Below, piece by piece: positions 40,278-52,924 of a DNA stretch of 64,000 bases; within the stretch, counting starts at the first letter, position 1; every line of letters begins with the position of its first letter. The DNA is from Larix kaempferi (Eukaryota; Streptophyta; Pinopsida; Pinales; Pinaceae), in assembly GCA_027924585.1 (NCBI GenBank), contig BSBM01000200.1, forward strand, positions 2,666,001-2,730,000. The letters run 5' to 3'. Position numbers and translations under genes: made by a program. Under the pieces are notes generated by a model, which saw only the letters and a program-made list of their open reading frames with translations, ran no database searches and had not been told where the DNA came from.

Positions 40278-43110
40278 GTTTTTAATTTCATAAATGGAAT
40301 CTACAAAGTATGCACATTCTACCTCATAACGAATTTCTATAGTTTGCGCATGCGTCCGGAAATAAGAAAAGCTTACTTCCCCCATTTTTTAAAATCACAG
40401 CTTCTAGAAGGTTTACATGATTTCGTAAAAAACATGAGTTTTTAGAAAATGTGTTTTATTTCATAAATGGAATCAACAAAGTATGCACATTCTACGTCAT
40501 AACGACTTTCTATAGTTTGCGCATGCGTTTGGAAATAAGAAAAGCTTACTTCACCCGTTTTTTAAAATCACAGCTTCTAAAAGGTTTACCTGATTTCTTC
40601 AAAAACACGAGTTTTTAGAAAATGTGTTTTATTTCATAAATGGAATCTACAAAGTATGCACATTCTACGTCATAACGAATTTCTATAGTTTGCGCTTGCG
40701 TCCGGAAATAAGAAAAGCTTACTTCCCCCGTTTTTAAAATCACAGCTTCTAGAAGGTTTACATGATTTCTTAAAAAACACGAGTTTTTAGAAAATGTGTT
40801 TTATTTCATAAATGGAATCAACAAAGTATGCACATTCTACGTCATAACGACTTTCTATAGTTTGTGCATGAGTCCAGAAATAAGAAAAGCTTACTTCCCC
40901 CGTTTTTTAAAATCACAGCTTCTAGAAGGTTTAGATGATTTCTTAAAAAACAAGAGTTTTTAGAAAATGTGTTTTATTTCATAAATGGAATAAACAAAGT
41001 ATGCACATTCTACATCATAACGACTTTCTATAGTTTACGCATTCGTCCGAAAATAAGAAAATCTTACTTCCTCCGATTTTTAAAATCACAGCTTCTAGAA
41101 GGTTTACATGATTTCTTAAAAAACACGAGTTTTAGAAAATGTGTTTTATTTCATAAATGGAATCTACAAAGTATGCACATTCTACGTCATAATGACTTTC
41201 TATAGTTTGCGCATGCGTTTGGAAATAAGAAAAGCTTACTTCCCCCGTTTTTTAAAATCACAGGTTCTCGAAGGTTTACATGATTTCTTAAAAAACACGA
41301 GTTTTTAGAAAATGTGTTTTATTTCATAAATGGAATCAACAAAGTATGCACATTCTACGACATAACGACTTTCTATAGTTTGCGCATGCGTTTGGAAATA
41401 AGAAAAGCTTACTTCCCCTGTTTTTTAAAATCACAACTTCTAGAAGGTTTACATGATTTATTAAAAAACACGAGGTTTTAGAAAATGTGTTTTAATTCAT
41501 AAATGGAATCAACAAAGTATGCACATTCTACGTCATAACGATTTTCTATAGTTTGCGCATGCGTCCGAAAATAAGAAAATATTACTTCCACCGTTTTTTA
41601 AAATCACAGCTTCTAGAAGTTTTACATGATTTATTAAAAAACACGAGTTTTTAGAAAATGTGTTTTATTTCATAAATGGAATCAACAAAGTATGCACATT
41701 CTACGTCATAACGATTTTCTATAGTTTGCGCATGCGTCCGGAAATAAGAAAATATTACTTCCACCGTTTTTTAAAATCACAGCTTCTAGAAGTTTTACAT
41801 GATTTATTAAAAAACACGAGTTTTTAGAAAATGTGTTTTATTTCATAAATGGAATCAACAAAGTATGCACATTCTACGTCATAGCGATTTTCTATAGTTT
41901 GCGCATGCGTCCGGAAATAAGAAAAGATTACTTCCACCGTTTTCTAAAATCACAACTTCTAGAAGGTTTACATGATTTCTTAAAAAACACGAGTTTTTAG
42001 AAAATGTGTTTTATTTCATAAATGGAATCTACAAAGTATGCACATTCTACGTCATAACGACTTTCTATAGTTTGCGCATGCGTTTTGAAATATGAAAAGC
42101 TTACTTCCACGGTTTTTTAAAATCACGGCTTCTAGAAGGTTTACATGATTTCTTAAAAAACACGAGTTTTTAGAAAATGTGTTTTATTTCATAAATGGAA
42201 TCAACAAAGTATGCACATTCTACGTCATAACGATTTTCTATAGTTTGCGCATGCGTCCGAAAATAAGAAAAGATTACTTCCACCGTTTTTTTAAATCACA
42301 ACTTCTAGAAGGTTTTCATGATTTCTTAAAAAACACGAGTTTTTAGAAAATATGTTTTATTTCATAAATGGAATCTACAAAGTATGCACATTTTACGTCA
42401 TAACGACTTTCTATAGTTTGCGCATGCGTCCGGAAATAAGAAAAGCTTACTTCCACACGAGTTTTTAGAAAATGTGTTTTATTTCATAAATGGAATCAAC
42501 AAAGTATGCACATTCTACGTCATAACGACTTTCTATAGTTTGCGCATTCGTCCGGAAATAAGAAAAGCTTACTTCCACCGTTTTTTAAAATCACAGCTTC
42601 TAGAAGGTTTACATGATTTCGTAAAAAACATGAGTTTTTAGAAAATGTCTTTTATTTCATAAATGTAATCTACAAAGTATGCACATTCTACGTCATAACG
42701 AATTTCTATAGTTTGCGCATGCGTCCGGAAATAAGGAAAGCTTACTTCCCCCGTTTTTTAAAATCACAGCTTCTAGGAGGTTTACATGATTTCTTAAAAA
42801 ACACGAGTTTCTAGAAAATGTGTTTTATTTCATAAATGGAATCAACAAAGTATGCACATTCTACGTCATAACGACTTTCTATAGTTTGCGCATGCGTTTG
42901 GAAATAAGAAAAGCTTACTTCCCCCGTTTTTTAAAATCACAGCTTCTAGAAGGTTTACATGGTTTCTTAAAAAACACGAGTTTTTAGAAAATGTGTTTTT
43001 TTTCCTAAATGGAATCAAAAAAGTATGCACATTCTGCGTGATAACGAATTTCTATAGTTTGCGCATTCGTCCGGAAATAAGAAAAGCTTACCTCCCCCAT
43101 TTTTTAAAAT
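40278..43110. repeat. HOR copy D3, partial, with one extra monomer
   Basis: It matches D2 at an offset of 4,271 bp from GCGCTTGCG (40,688) onward. The AAAATATTAC monomer is doubled (about 41,577 and 41,750), after which the offset becomes 4,444 bp, exactly one monomer more. Private changes include CTACGACATAACG, GAGGTTTTAG, TTTTAATTC and CATAGCGAT. The D order ends at about 43,110, within the monomer after TTTTTTTTCCTAAATGG. Confidence 0.88.
42337..42458. repeat. Short monomer, 122 bp, D3 copy
   Basis: It has the same deletion junction but an intact HindIII site, the ordinary GAGTTTTTAG start and AATATGTTTTATTTC. It therefore lacks three variants that mark the D1 and D2 short monomers. Confidence 0.95.
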
Positions 43111-43150
43111 CACAACTTCTAGAAGGTTTACATGATTTCTTAAAAAACAC

Positions 43151-43496
43151 GAGTTTTTAGAAAATGTGGTTTATTTCATAAATGGAATCTACAAAGTATG
43201 CACATTCTACGTCATAAGGACTTTCTATAGTTTGCGCATGCGTCCGGAAATAAGAAAAGCTTACTTCCCCTGTTTTTTAAAATCACGGCTTCTAGAAGGT
43301 TTACATGATTTCTTAAAAAACACGAGTTTTTAGAAAATGTGGTTTATTTCATAAATGGAATCTACAAAGTATGCACATTCTACGTCATAAGGACTTTCTA
43401 TAGTTTGCGCATGCGTCCGGAAATAAGAAAAGCTTACTTCCCCTGTTTTTTAAAATCACGGCTTCTAGAAGGTTTACATGATTTCTTAAAAAACAC
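43151..43496. repeat. Two adjacent monomers identical over essentially their full length
   Basis: Units 43151-43323 and 43324-43496 both carry ATGTGGTTTATTTC, CATAAGGAC, CCCCTGTTTT and ATCACGGCTTC. I find no difference between them except that the second ends CACAAG instead of CACGAG at its outer boundary. Adjacent monomers elsewhere normally differ at several positions, so this is probably a recent one-monomer duplication. Confidence 0.9.
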
Positions 43497-44706
43497 AAGT
43501 TTTTAGAAAATGTGTTTTATTTCATAAATGGAATTAACAAAGTATGCACATTCTACGTCATAACGACTTTCTATAGTTTGCGCATGCGTTTGGAAATAAG
43601 AAAAGCTTACTTCCCCCGTTTTTTAAAATAACTGCTTCTAGAAGGTTTACATGATTTCTTAAAAAACTCGAGTTTTTAGAGAATGTGTTTTATTTCATAA
43701 ATGTAATCAACAAAGTATGCACATTCTACGTCATAACGACCTTCTATAGTTTGCGCATGCGTCCGGAAATAAAAAAGCTTACTTCCACCATTTTTTAAAA
43801 TCACAGCTTCTAGAAGGTTTACATGATTTCATAAAAAACACGAGTTTTTAGAAAACGTGTTTTATTTCATAAATGGAATCTACAAAGTATGCACATTCTA
43901 CGTCATAATGACTTTCTATAGTTTGCGCATGCGTCCGGAAATAAGAAAAGCTTACTTCCACCGTTTTTTAAAATCACAGCTTCTAGAAGGTTTACATGAT
44001 TTCTTAAAAAACACGAGTTTTGAGAAAATGTGTTTTATTTCATAAATGGAATCAATAAAGTATGCACATTCTACATCATAACGACTTTCTAGAGTTTACG
44101 CATTCGTCCGGAAATAAGAAAAGCTTACTTCCTCCGTTTTTTAAAATCACAGCTTCTAGAAGGTTTACATGATTTCGTAAAAAACACGAGTTTTCAGAAA
44201 ATGTGTTTTATTTCATAAATGGAATCTACAAAGTATGCACATTCTACGTCATAACGACTTTCTATAGTTTGCGCATGCGTCCGGAAATAAGAAAATCTTA
44301 CTTCCCCCGTTTTTTAAAATCACAGCTTCTAGAAGGTTTACATGATTTCGTAAAAAACACGAGTTTTTAGAAAATGTGTTTTATTTCATAAATGGAATCA
44401 ACAAAGTATGCACATTATACGTCATAACGACATTCTATAGTTTGCGCATTCATCCGGAAATCAGAAAAGCTTACTTCAACCGTTTTTTAAAATCACAGCT
44501 TCTAGAAGGTTTACATGATTTCGTAAAAAACACGAGTTTTTAGAAAATGTGTTTTATTTCATAAATGGAATCTACAAAGTATGCACATTCTACGTCATAA
44601 CGACTTTCTATAGTTTGCGCATGCGTCCGGAAATAAGAAAAGCTTACTTCCACCGTTTTTTAAAATCACAGCTTCTAGAAGGTTTACATGATTTCGTAAA
44701 AAACAC

Positions 44707-47700
44707 GAGTTTTTAGAAAATGTGTTTTATTTCATAGATGGAATATACAAAGTATGCACATTCTACGTCATAACGACTTTCTATAGTTTGCGCATGCGTC
44801 CGGAAATAAGAAAAGCTTACTTCCCCCGTTTTTTAAAATCACAGCTTCTAGAAGGTTTACATGATTTCTTAAAAAACACGAGTATTGAGAAAATGTGTTT
44901 TATTTCATAAATGGAATCAACAAAGTATGCACATTCTACATCATAACGACTTTCTATAGTTTACGCATTCGTCCGGAAATAAGAAAATCTTACTTCCACC
45001 GTTTTTTAAAATCACAGCTTCTAGAAGGTTTACATGATTTCGTAAAAAACACGAGTTTTTAGAAAATGTGTTTTATTTCATAAATGGAATATACAAAGTA
45101 TGCACATTCTACGTCATAACGACTTTCTATAGTTTGCGCATGCGTCCGGAAATAAGAAAAGCTTACTTCCCCCGTTTTTTAAAATCACAGCTTCTAGAAG
45201 GTTTACATGACTTCTTAAAAAACACGAGTTTTGAGAAAATGTGTTTTATTTCATAAATGGAATCAACAAAGTATGCACATTCTACATCATAACGACTTTC
45301 TATAGTTTACGCATTCGTCCGGAAATAAGAAAAGCTTACTTCCCCCGTTTTTTAAAATCACAGCTTCTAGAAGGTTTACATGATTTCTTAAAAAACACGA
45401 GTTTTGAGAAAATGTGTTTTATTTCATAAATGGAATCAAAAAAGTATGCACATTCTACATCATAACGACTTTCTATAGTTTACGCATTCGTCCGAAAATA
45501 AGAAAATCTTACTTCCTCCGTTTTTTAAAATCACAGCTTCTAGAAGGTTTACATGATTTCGTAAAAAACACGAGTTTTCAGAAAATGTGTTTTATTTCAT
45601 AAATGGAATCTACAAAGTATGCATATTCTGCATCATAACGACTTTCTATAGTTTGCGCATGCGTTTTGAAATAAGAAAAGCTTACATCCCCTGTTTTTTA
45701 AAATCACAGCTTCTAGAAGCTTTACATGGTTTCTTAAAAAACACGAGTTTTTAGAAAATGTGTTTTATTTCATAAATGGAATCATCAAAGTATGCACATT
45801 CTACGTCATAACGACTTTCTATAGTTTGCGCATGCGTTTCGAAATAAGAAAAGCTTACTTCCACCGTTTTTTAAATTCACAGCTTCTAGAAGGTTTACAT
45901 GATTTCTTAAAAAACACGAGTTTTTAGAAAATGTGTTTTATTTCATAAATTGAATCAACAAAGTATGCACATTCTATGTCATAACGACTTTCTATAGTTT
46001 GCGCATTCGTCCGGAAATAAGAAAAGCTTACTTCCACCGTTGTTTAAAATCGAAACTTCTAGAAGGTTTACATGATTTCGTAAAACACACGAGTTTTTAG
46101 AAAATGAGCTTTATTTCATAAATGGAATCTACTAAGTATGCACATTCTACGTCATAACGACTTTCTATAGTTTGCGCATGCGTCCCGAAATAAGAAAAGC
46201 TTACTTCCCCCGTTTTTTAAAATCACAGCTTCTAGAAGGTTTACATGATTTCGTAAAAAACACGAGTTTTTAGAAAATGTGTTTTATTTCATAAATGGAA
46301 TCTACAAAGTATGCACATTCTACGTCATAACGACTTTCTATAGTTTGCACATTCGTCCGGAAATAAGAAAAGCTTACTGCCAAAGTTTTTTAAAATCACA
46401 GCTTCTAGAAGGTTTACATGATTTGTTAAAAAACACGACTTTTTAGAACATGTGTTTTATTTCATAAATGGAATCAACAAAGTATGCACATTCTACGTCA
46501 TAACGACTTTCTATTGTTTGGCATTCGTCCGGAAATAAGAAAAGCTTACTTCCACCGTTCTTTAAAATCACAGTTTCTAGAAGGTTTACATGATTTCGTA
46601 AAAAACACGAGTTTTTAGAAAATGTGCTTTATTTCATAAATGGAATCTACAAAGTATGCACATTCTATGTCATAACGAATTTCTATAGTTTGCGCATGCT
46701 TCTGGAAATAAGAAAAGCTTACTTCCACCGTTTTTTAAAATCACAGCTTCTAGAAGGTTTACATGATTTCCTAAAAAACACGAGTTTTTAGAAAATTTGT
46801 TTTATTTCATAAATGGAATCAACAAAGTATGCATATTCTACGTCATAACGACTTTCTATAGTTTGCACATGCGTTTGGAAATAAGAAAAGCTTACTTCTC
46901 CCGTTTTTTAAAATCACAGCTTCTAGAAGGTTTACATGATTTCTTAAAAAACTCGAGTTTTTAGAAAATGTGTTTTATTTCATAAATGGAATCAACAAAG
47001 AATGCACATTCTACGTGATAACGACTTTCTATAGTTTCCGCATGCTTCGGGAAATAAGAAAAGCTTACTTCCACCGTTTTTTAAAATCACAGCTTCTAGA
47101 AGGTTTACATGATTTCGTAAAAAACACGAGTTTTTAGAAAATGTGTTTTATTTCATAAATGGAATCATCAAAGTATGCACATCCTACGTCATAACGACTT
47201 TCTATAGTTTGCGCATGCGTCTGGAAATAAGAAAAGCTTACTTCCCCCGTTTTTTAAAATCACAGCTTCTAGAAGGTTTACATGATTTCTTAAAAAACAC
47301 GAGTTTTTAGAAAATGTGTTTTATTTCATAAATGGAATCAACAAAGTATGCACATTCTACGTCATAACGACTTTCTATAGTTTGCGCATGTGTTTGGAAA
47401 TAAGAAAAACTTAGTTCCCTCGTTTTTTAAAATCACAGCTTCTAGAAGGTTTACATGATTTCTTGAAAAACATGAGTTTTTTTAAAATGTGTTTTATTTC
47501 ATAAATGGAATCAACAAAGTATTCACATTGTACGTCATAACGACTTTCTATAGTTTGCGCATGCGTCTAGAAATAAGAAAAGCTTACTTCCCCCGTTTTT
47601 TAAAATCACAGCTTCTAGAAGGTTTACATGATTTCGTAAAAAACACGAGTTTTTAGAAAATGTGTTTTATTTCATAAATGGAATCTACAAAGTATGCACA

Positions 47701-50700
47701 TTCTACGTCATAACGACTTTCTATAGTTTGCGCATGCGTCTGGAAATAAGAAAAGCTTACTTCCACCGTTTTTTAAAATCACAGCTTCTAGAAGGTTTAC
47801 ATGATTTCGTAAAAAACACGAGTTTTTAGAAAATGTGTTTTATTTCATAAATGGAATATACAAAGTATGCACATTCTACGTCATAACGACTTTGTATAGT
47901 TTGCGCATGCGTCCGGAAATAAGAAAAGCTTACTTCCCCCGTTTTTTAAAATCACAGCTTCTAGAAGGTTTACATGATTTCTTAAAAAACACGATTATTG
48001 AGAAAATGTGTTTTATTTCATAAATGGAATCAACAAAGTATGCACATTCTACATCATAACGACTTTCTATAGTTTACGCATTCGTCCGGAAATAAGAAAA
48101 TCTTACTTCCACCGTTTTTTAAAATCACAGCTTCTAGAAGGTTTACATGATTTCGTAAAAAACACGAGTTTTTAGAAAATGTGTTTTATTTCAAAAATGG
48201 AATATACAAAGTATGCACATTCTACGTCATAACGACTTTCTATAGTTTGCGCATGTGTCCGGAAATAAGAAAAGCTTACTTCCCCCGTTTTTTAAAATCA
48301 CAGCTTCTAGAAGGTTTACATGATTTCTTAAAAAACACGAGTTTTGAGAAAATGTGTTTTATTTCATAAATGGAAGCAACAAAGTATGCACATTTTACAT
48401 CATAACGACTTTCTATAGTTTACGCATTCGTCCGGAAATAAGAAAAGCTTACTTCCTCCGTTTTTTAAAATCACGGCTTCTAGAAGGTTTACATGATTTC
48501 GTAAAAAACACGAGTTTTCAGAAAATGTGTTTTATTTCATAAATGGAATCTACAAAGTATGCACATTCTACGTCATAACGACTTTCTATAGTTTGCGCAT
48601 GCGTCCGGAAATAAGAAAAGCTTACTTCCCCCGTTTTTTAAAATCACAGCTTCTAGAAGGTTTACATGATTTCGTAAAAAACACGAGTTTTTAGAAAATG
48701 TGTTTTATTTCATAAATAGAATCTACAAAGTATGCACATTCTACGTCATAACGACTTTCTATAGTTTGCGCATTCATCCAGAAATAAGAAAAGCTTACTT
48801 CAACCGTTTTTTAAAATCACAGCTTCTAGAAGGTTTACATGATTTCGTAAAAATCACGAGTTTTTAGAAAATGTGTTTTATTTCATAAATAGAATCTACA
48901 AAGTATGCACATTCTACGTCATAACGACTTTCTATAGTTTGCGCATGCGTCCGGAAATAAGAAAAGCTTACTTCCACCGTTTTTTAAAATCACAGCTTCT
49001 AGAAGGTTTACATGATTTCGTAAAAAACACGAGTTTTTAGAAAATGTGTTTTATTTCATAAATGGAATATACAAAGTATGCACATTCTACGTCATAACGA
49101 CTTTCTATAGTTTGCGCATGCGTCCGGAAATAAGAAAAGCTTACTTCCCCCGTTTTTTAAAATCACAGCTTCTAGAAGGTTTACATGATTTCGTAAAAAA
49201 CACGAGTTTTTAGAAAATGTGTTTTATTTCATAAATGGAATCAACAAAGTATGCACAATCTACGTCATAACGACTTTCTATAGTTTGCGCATGCGTTTGG
49301 AAATAAGAAAAGCTTACTTCCCCTGTTTTTTAAAATCACAGCTTCTAGAAGCTTTACATGGTTTCTTAAAAAACACGAGTTTTTAGAAAATGTGTTTTAT
49401 TTCATAAATGGAATCATCAAAGTATGCACATTCTACGTCATAAGGACTTTCTATAGTTTGCGCATGCGTTTGGAAATAAGAAAAGCTTACTTCCACCGTT
49501 TTTTAAATTCGCAGCTTCTAGAAGGTTTACATGATTTCTTAAAAAACACGAGTTTTTAGAAAATGTGTTTTATTTCATAAATTGAATCAACAAAGTATGC
49601 ACATTCTATGTCATAACGACTTTCTATAGTTTGCGCATTCGTCCAGAAATAAGAAAAGCTTACCTCCACCGTTGTTTAAAATCACAACTTCTAGAAGGTT
49701 TACATGATTTCGTAAAACACACGAGTTTTTAGAAAATGAGCTTTATTTCATAAATGGAATCTACTAAGTATGCACATTCTACGTCATAACGACTTTCTAT
49801 AGTTTGCGCATGCATCCCGAAATAAGAAAAGCTTACTTCCCCCGTTTTTTAAAATCACAGCTTCTAGAAGGTTTACATGATTTGGTAAAAAACACGAGTT
49901 TTTCGAAAATGTGTTTTATTTCATAAATGGAATCTACAAAGTATGCACATTCTACGTCATAACGACTTTCTATAGTTTGCGCATTCGTCCGGAAATAAGA
50001 AAAGCTTACTTCCACCGTTTTTTAAAATCACAACTTCTAGAAGGTTTACATGATTTGTTAAAAAACACGAGTTTTTAGAAAATGTGTTTTATTTCATAAA
50101 TGGAATCAACAAAGTATGCACATTCTACGTCATAACGACTTTCTATAGTTTGGCATTCGTCCGGAAATAAGAAATGCTTACTTCCACCGTTCTTTAAAAT
50201 CACAGTTTCTAGAAGGTTTACATGATTTCGTAAAAAACACGAGTTTTTAGAAAATGTGCTTTATTTCATAAATGGAATCTACAAAGTATGCACATTCTAC
50301 GTCATAACGACTTTCTATAGTTTGCGCATGCTTCTGGAAATAAGAAAAGCTTACTTCCACCGTTTTTTAAAATCACAGCTTCTAGAAGGTTTACATGATT
50401 TCCTAAAAAACACGAGTTTTTAGAAAATTTGTTTTATTTCATAAATGGAATCAACAAAGTATGCACATTCTACGTCATAACGACTTTCTATAGTTTGCAC
50501 ATGCGTTTGGAAATAAGAAAAGCTTACTTCCCCCGTTTTTTAAAATCACAGCTTCTAGAAGGTTTACATGATTTGTTAAAAAACTCGAGTTTTTAGAAAA
50601 TGTGTTTTATTTCATAAATGGAATCAACAAAGAATGCACATTCTACGTGATAACGACTTTCTATAGTTTCCGCATGCTTCCGGAAATAAGAAAAGCTTAC

Positions 50701-50785
50701 TTCCACCGTTTTTTAAAATCACAGCTTCTAGAAGGTTTACATGATTTCGTAAAAAACACGAGTTTTTAGAAAATGTGTTTTATTT
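44707..50785. repeat. Adjacent 2.5-2.9-kb duplication in zone E
   Basis: The set GGAATATACAAAG, GTATTGAGAAAATG (second copy TTATTGAG), TTTTGAGAAAATG and TTTTCAGAAAATG monomers at 44.7-45.6 kb recurs 3,113 bp later (18 monomers). The following AGAAGCTTTACATGG, ACACACGAG, ATGAGCTTTATTTC, GTTTGGCATTCG, GAATGCACATTC and GTTTCCGCATGC monomers recur at an offset of about 3,632 bp (21 monomers). The second copy therefore contains three extra monomers at about 48.7-49.2 kb, which resemble 44.2-44.7 kb. The match ends near 47.15 and 50.79 kb. Confidence 0.87.
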
Positions 50786-52924
50786 CATAAATGGAATCTA
50801 CAAAGTATGCGCATTCTACGTCATAACGACTTTCTATAGTTTGCGCATGCGTCCGGAAATAAGAAAAGCTTACTTCTCCCGTTTTTTAAAATCACAGCTT
50901 CTAGAAGGTTTACATGATTTCTTAAAAAACACGAGTTTTTAGAAAATGTATTTTATTTCATAAATGGAATCAACAAAGTATGCACATTCTACGTCATAAT
51001 GACTTTTTATAGTTTACGCATGCATTTAGAAATAAGAAAAGCTTACTTCCCCCGTTTTTTAAAATCACAGCTTCTAGAAGGTTTACATGATTTCTTAAAA
51101 AACGCGAGTTTTTAGAAAATGTGTTTTATTTCATAAATGGAATCAACAAAGTATGCAGATTCTACGTCATAACGACTTTCTATAGTTTGCGCATGCATCC
51201 GGAAATAAGAAAAGATTACTTCCACCATTTTTTAAAATCACAGCTTCTAGAAGGTTTACATGATTTCGTAAAAAACACGAGTTTTTAGAAAATGTGTTTT
51301 ATTTAATAAATGGAATCTAAAAAGTATGCACATTCTACGTCATAACGACTTTCTATAGTTTGCGCATGCGTCCGGAAATAAGAAAAGCTTACTTCCACCG
51401 TTTTTTAAAATCACAGCTTCTAGAAGGTTTACATGATTTCGTAAAAAACACGAGTTTTTAGAAAATGTGTTTTATTTCAAAAATTGAATCTACAAAGTAT
51501 GCACATTCTACGTCATAACGACTTTCTATAGTTTGCGCATGCATCCGGAAATAATAAAAGCTTACTTCCCCCTTTTTTTAAAATCACAGCTTCTAGAAGG
51601 TTTACATGATTTCTTAAAAAACTAGAGTTTTTAGAAAATGTGTTTTATTTCATAAATGGAATCAACAAAGAATGCACATTCTACGTCATAACGACTTTCG
51701 ATAGTTTGCGCATTCATCCGGAAATAAGAAAAGCTTACTTGCACCATTTTTTAAAATCACAGCTTCTAGAAGGTTTACATGATTTCTTAAAAAACACGAG
51801 TTTTTAGAAAATGTGTTTTATTTCATAAATGGAATCAACAAAGTATGCGCATTCTACGTCCTAACGACTTTCTATAGTTTGCGCATGCCTTTTGAAATAA
51901 GAAAAGCTTACTTCCCCCGTTTTTTAAAATCACAGCTTCTAGAAGGTTTACATGATTTCTTAAAAAACACGAGTTTTTAGAAAATGTTTTTTATTTCATA
52001 ATTGGAATCAACAAAGTATGCACATTCTACGTCATAATGACTTTCTATAGTTTGCGTATTCGTCCGGAAATAAGAAAAGCTTACTTCCACCGTTTTTTTA
52101 AATCACAGCTTCTAGAAGGTTTACATGATTTCGTAAAAAACACGAGATTTTAGAAAATGTGTTTTATTTCATATATGGAATCTATAAAGTATGCACATTC
52201 TACGTCATAACGACTTTTTATAGTTTGCGCATGCGTCCGGAAATAACAAAAGCTTACTTCCCCCATTTTTTAAAATCACAGCTTCTAGAAGGTTTATATG
52301 ATTTCTTAAAAAACATTAGTTTTTAGAAAATGTGTTTTATTTCATAAATGGAATCAACAAAGTATGCACATTCTACGTCATAACGACTTTCCATAGTTTG
52401 CGCATGCGTTTGGAAATAAGAAAAGCTTACTTCCCCCGTTTTTTAAAATCACAGCTTCTAGAAGGTTTACATGATTTCTTAAAAAACACGAGTTTTTAGA
52501 AAATGTGTTTTATTTCATAAATGGAATCAACAAAGTATCCACATTCTACGTCATAACAACTTTCTATAGTTTGTGTATGCGTCCGAAAATAAGAAAAGCT
52601 TACTTCCCCCGTTTTTTAAAATCACAGCTTCTAGAAGGTTTACATGATTTCTTAAAAAACACGAGTTTTTAGAAAATGTGTTTTATTTCATAAATGGAAT
52701 CAACAAAGTATGCACATTCTACGTCATAAAGACTTTCTATAGTTTGCACATGTGTTTGGAAATAAGAAAATCTTAATTCCCTCGTTTTTTAAAATCACAG
52801 CTTCTAGATGGTTTACATGATTTTTTGAAAAACACGATTTTTTAGAAAATGTGTTTTATTTCATAAATGAAATCTACAAAGTATGCACATTCTACGTCAT
52901 AACGAATTTCTATAGTTTTGCGCA

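Larger units (their letters stand above)
43111..52924. repeat. Heterogeneous zone E: less regular HOR with large internal duplication
   Basis: Monomers here show more private variants than those in the C and D blocks. Examples are ACTGCTTCTAG (about 43,631), a two-base-short GGAAATAAAAAAGC (about 43,768), GTTTGGCATTCG (46,517 and 50,149), GTTTCCGCATGC, CATGAGTTTTTTTAAAATG (about 47,470) and CTAACGAC (about 51,861). The 44.7-47.15-kb segment recurs at 47.8-50.8 kb. Motifs around 51.5-52.3 kb (CAAAAATTGAATC, CTAGAGTTTTTAG, TTTCGATAG, CATATATGGAATC) reappear at 58.6-60.0 kb. Confidence 0.8.
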
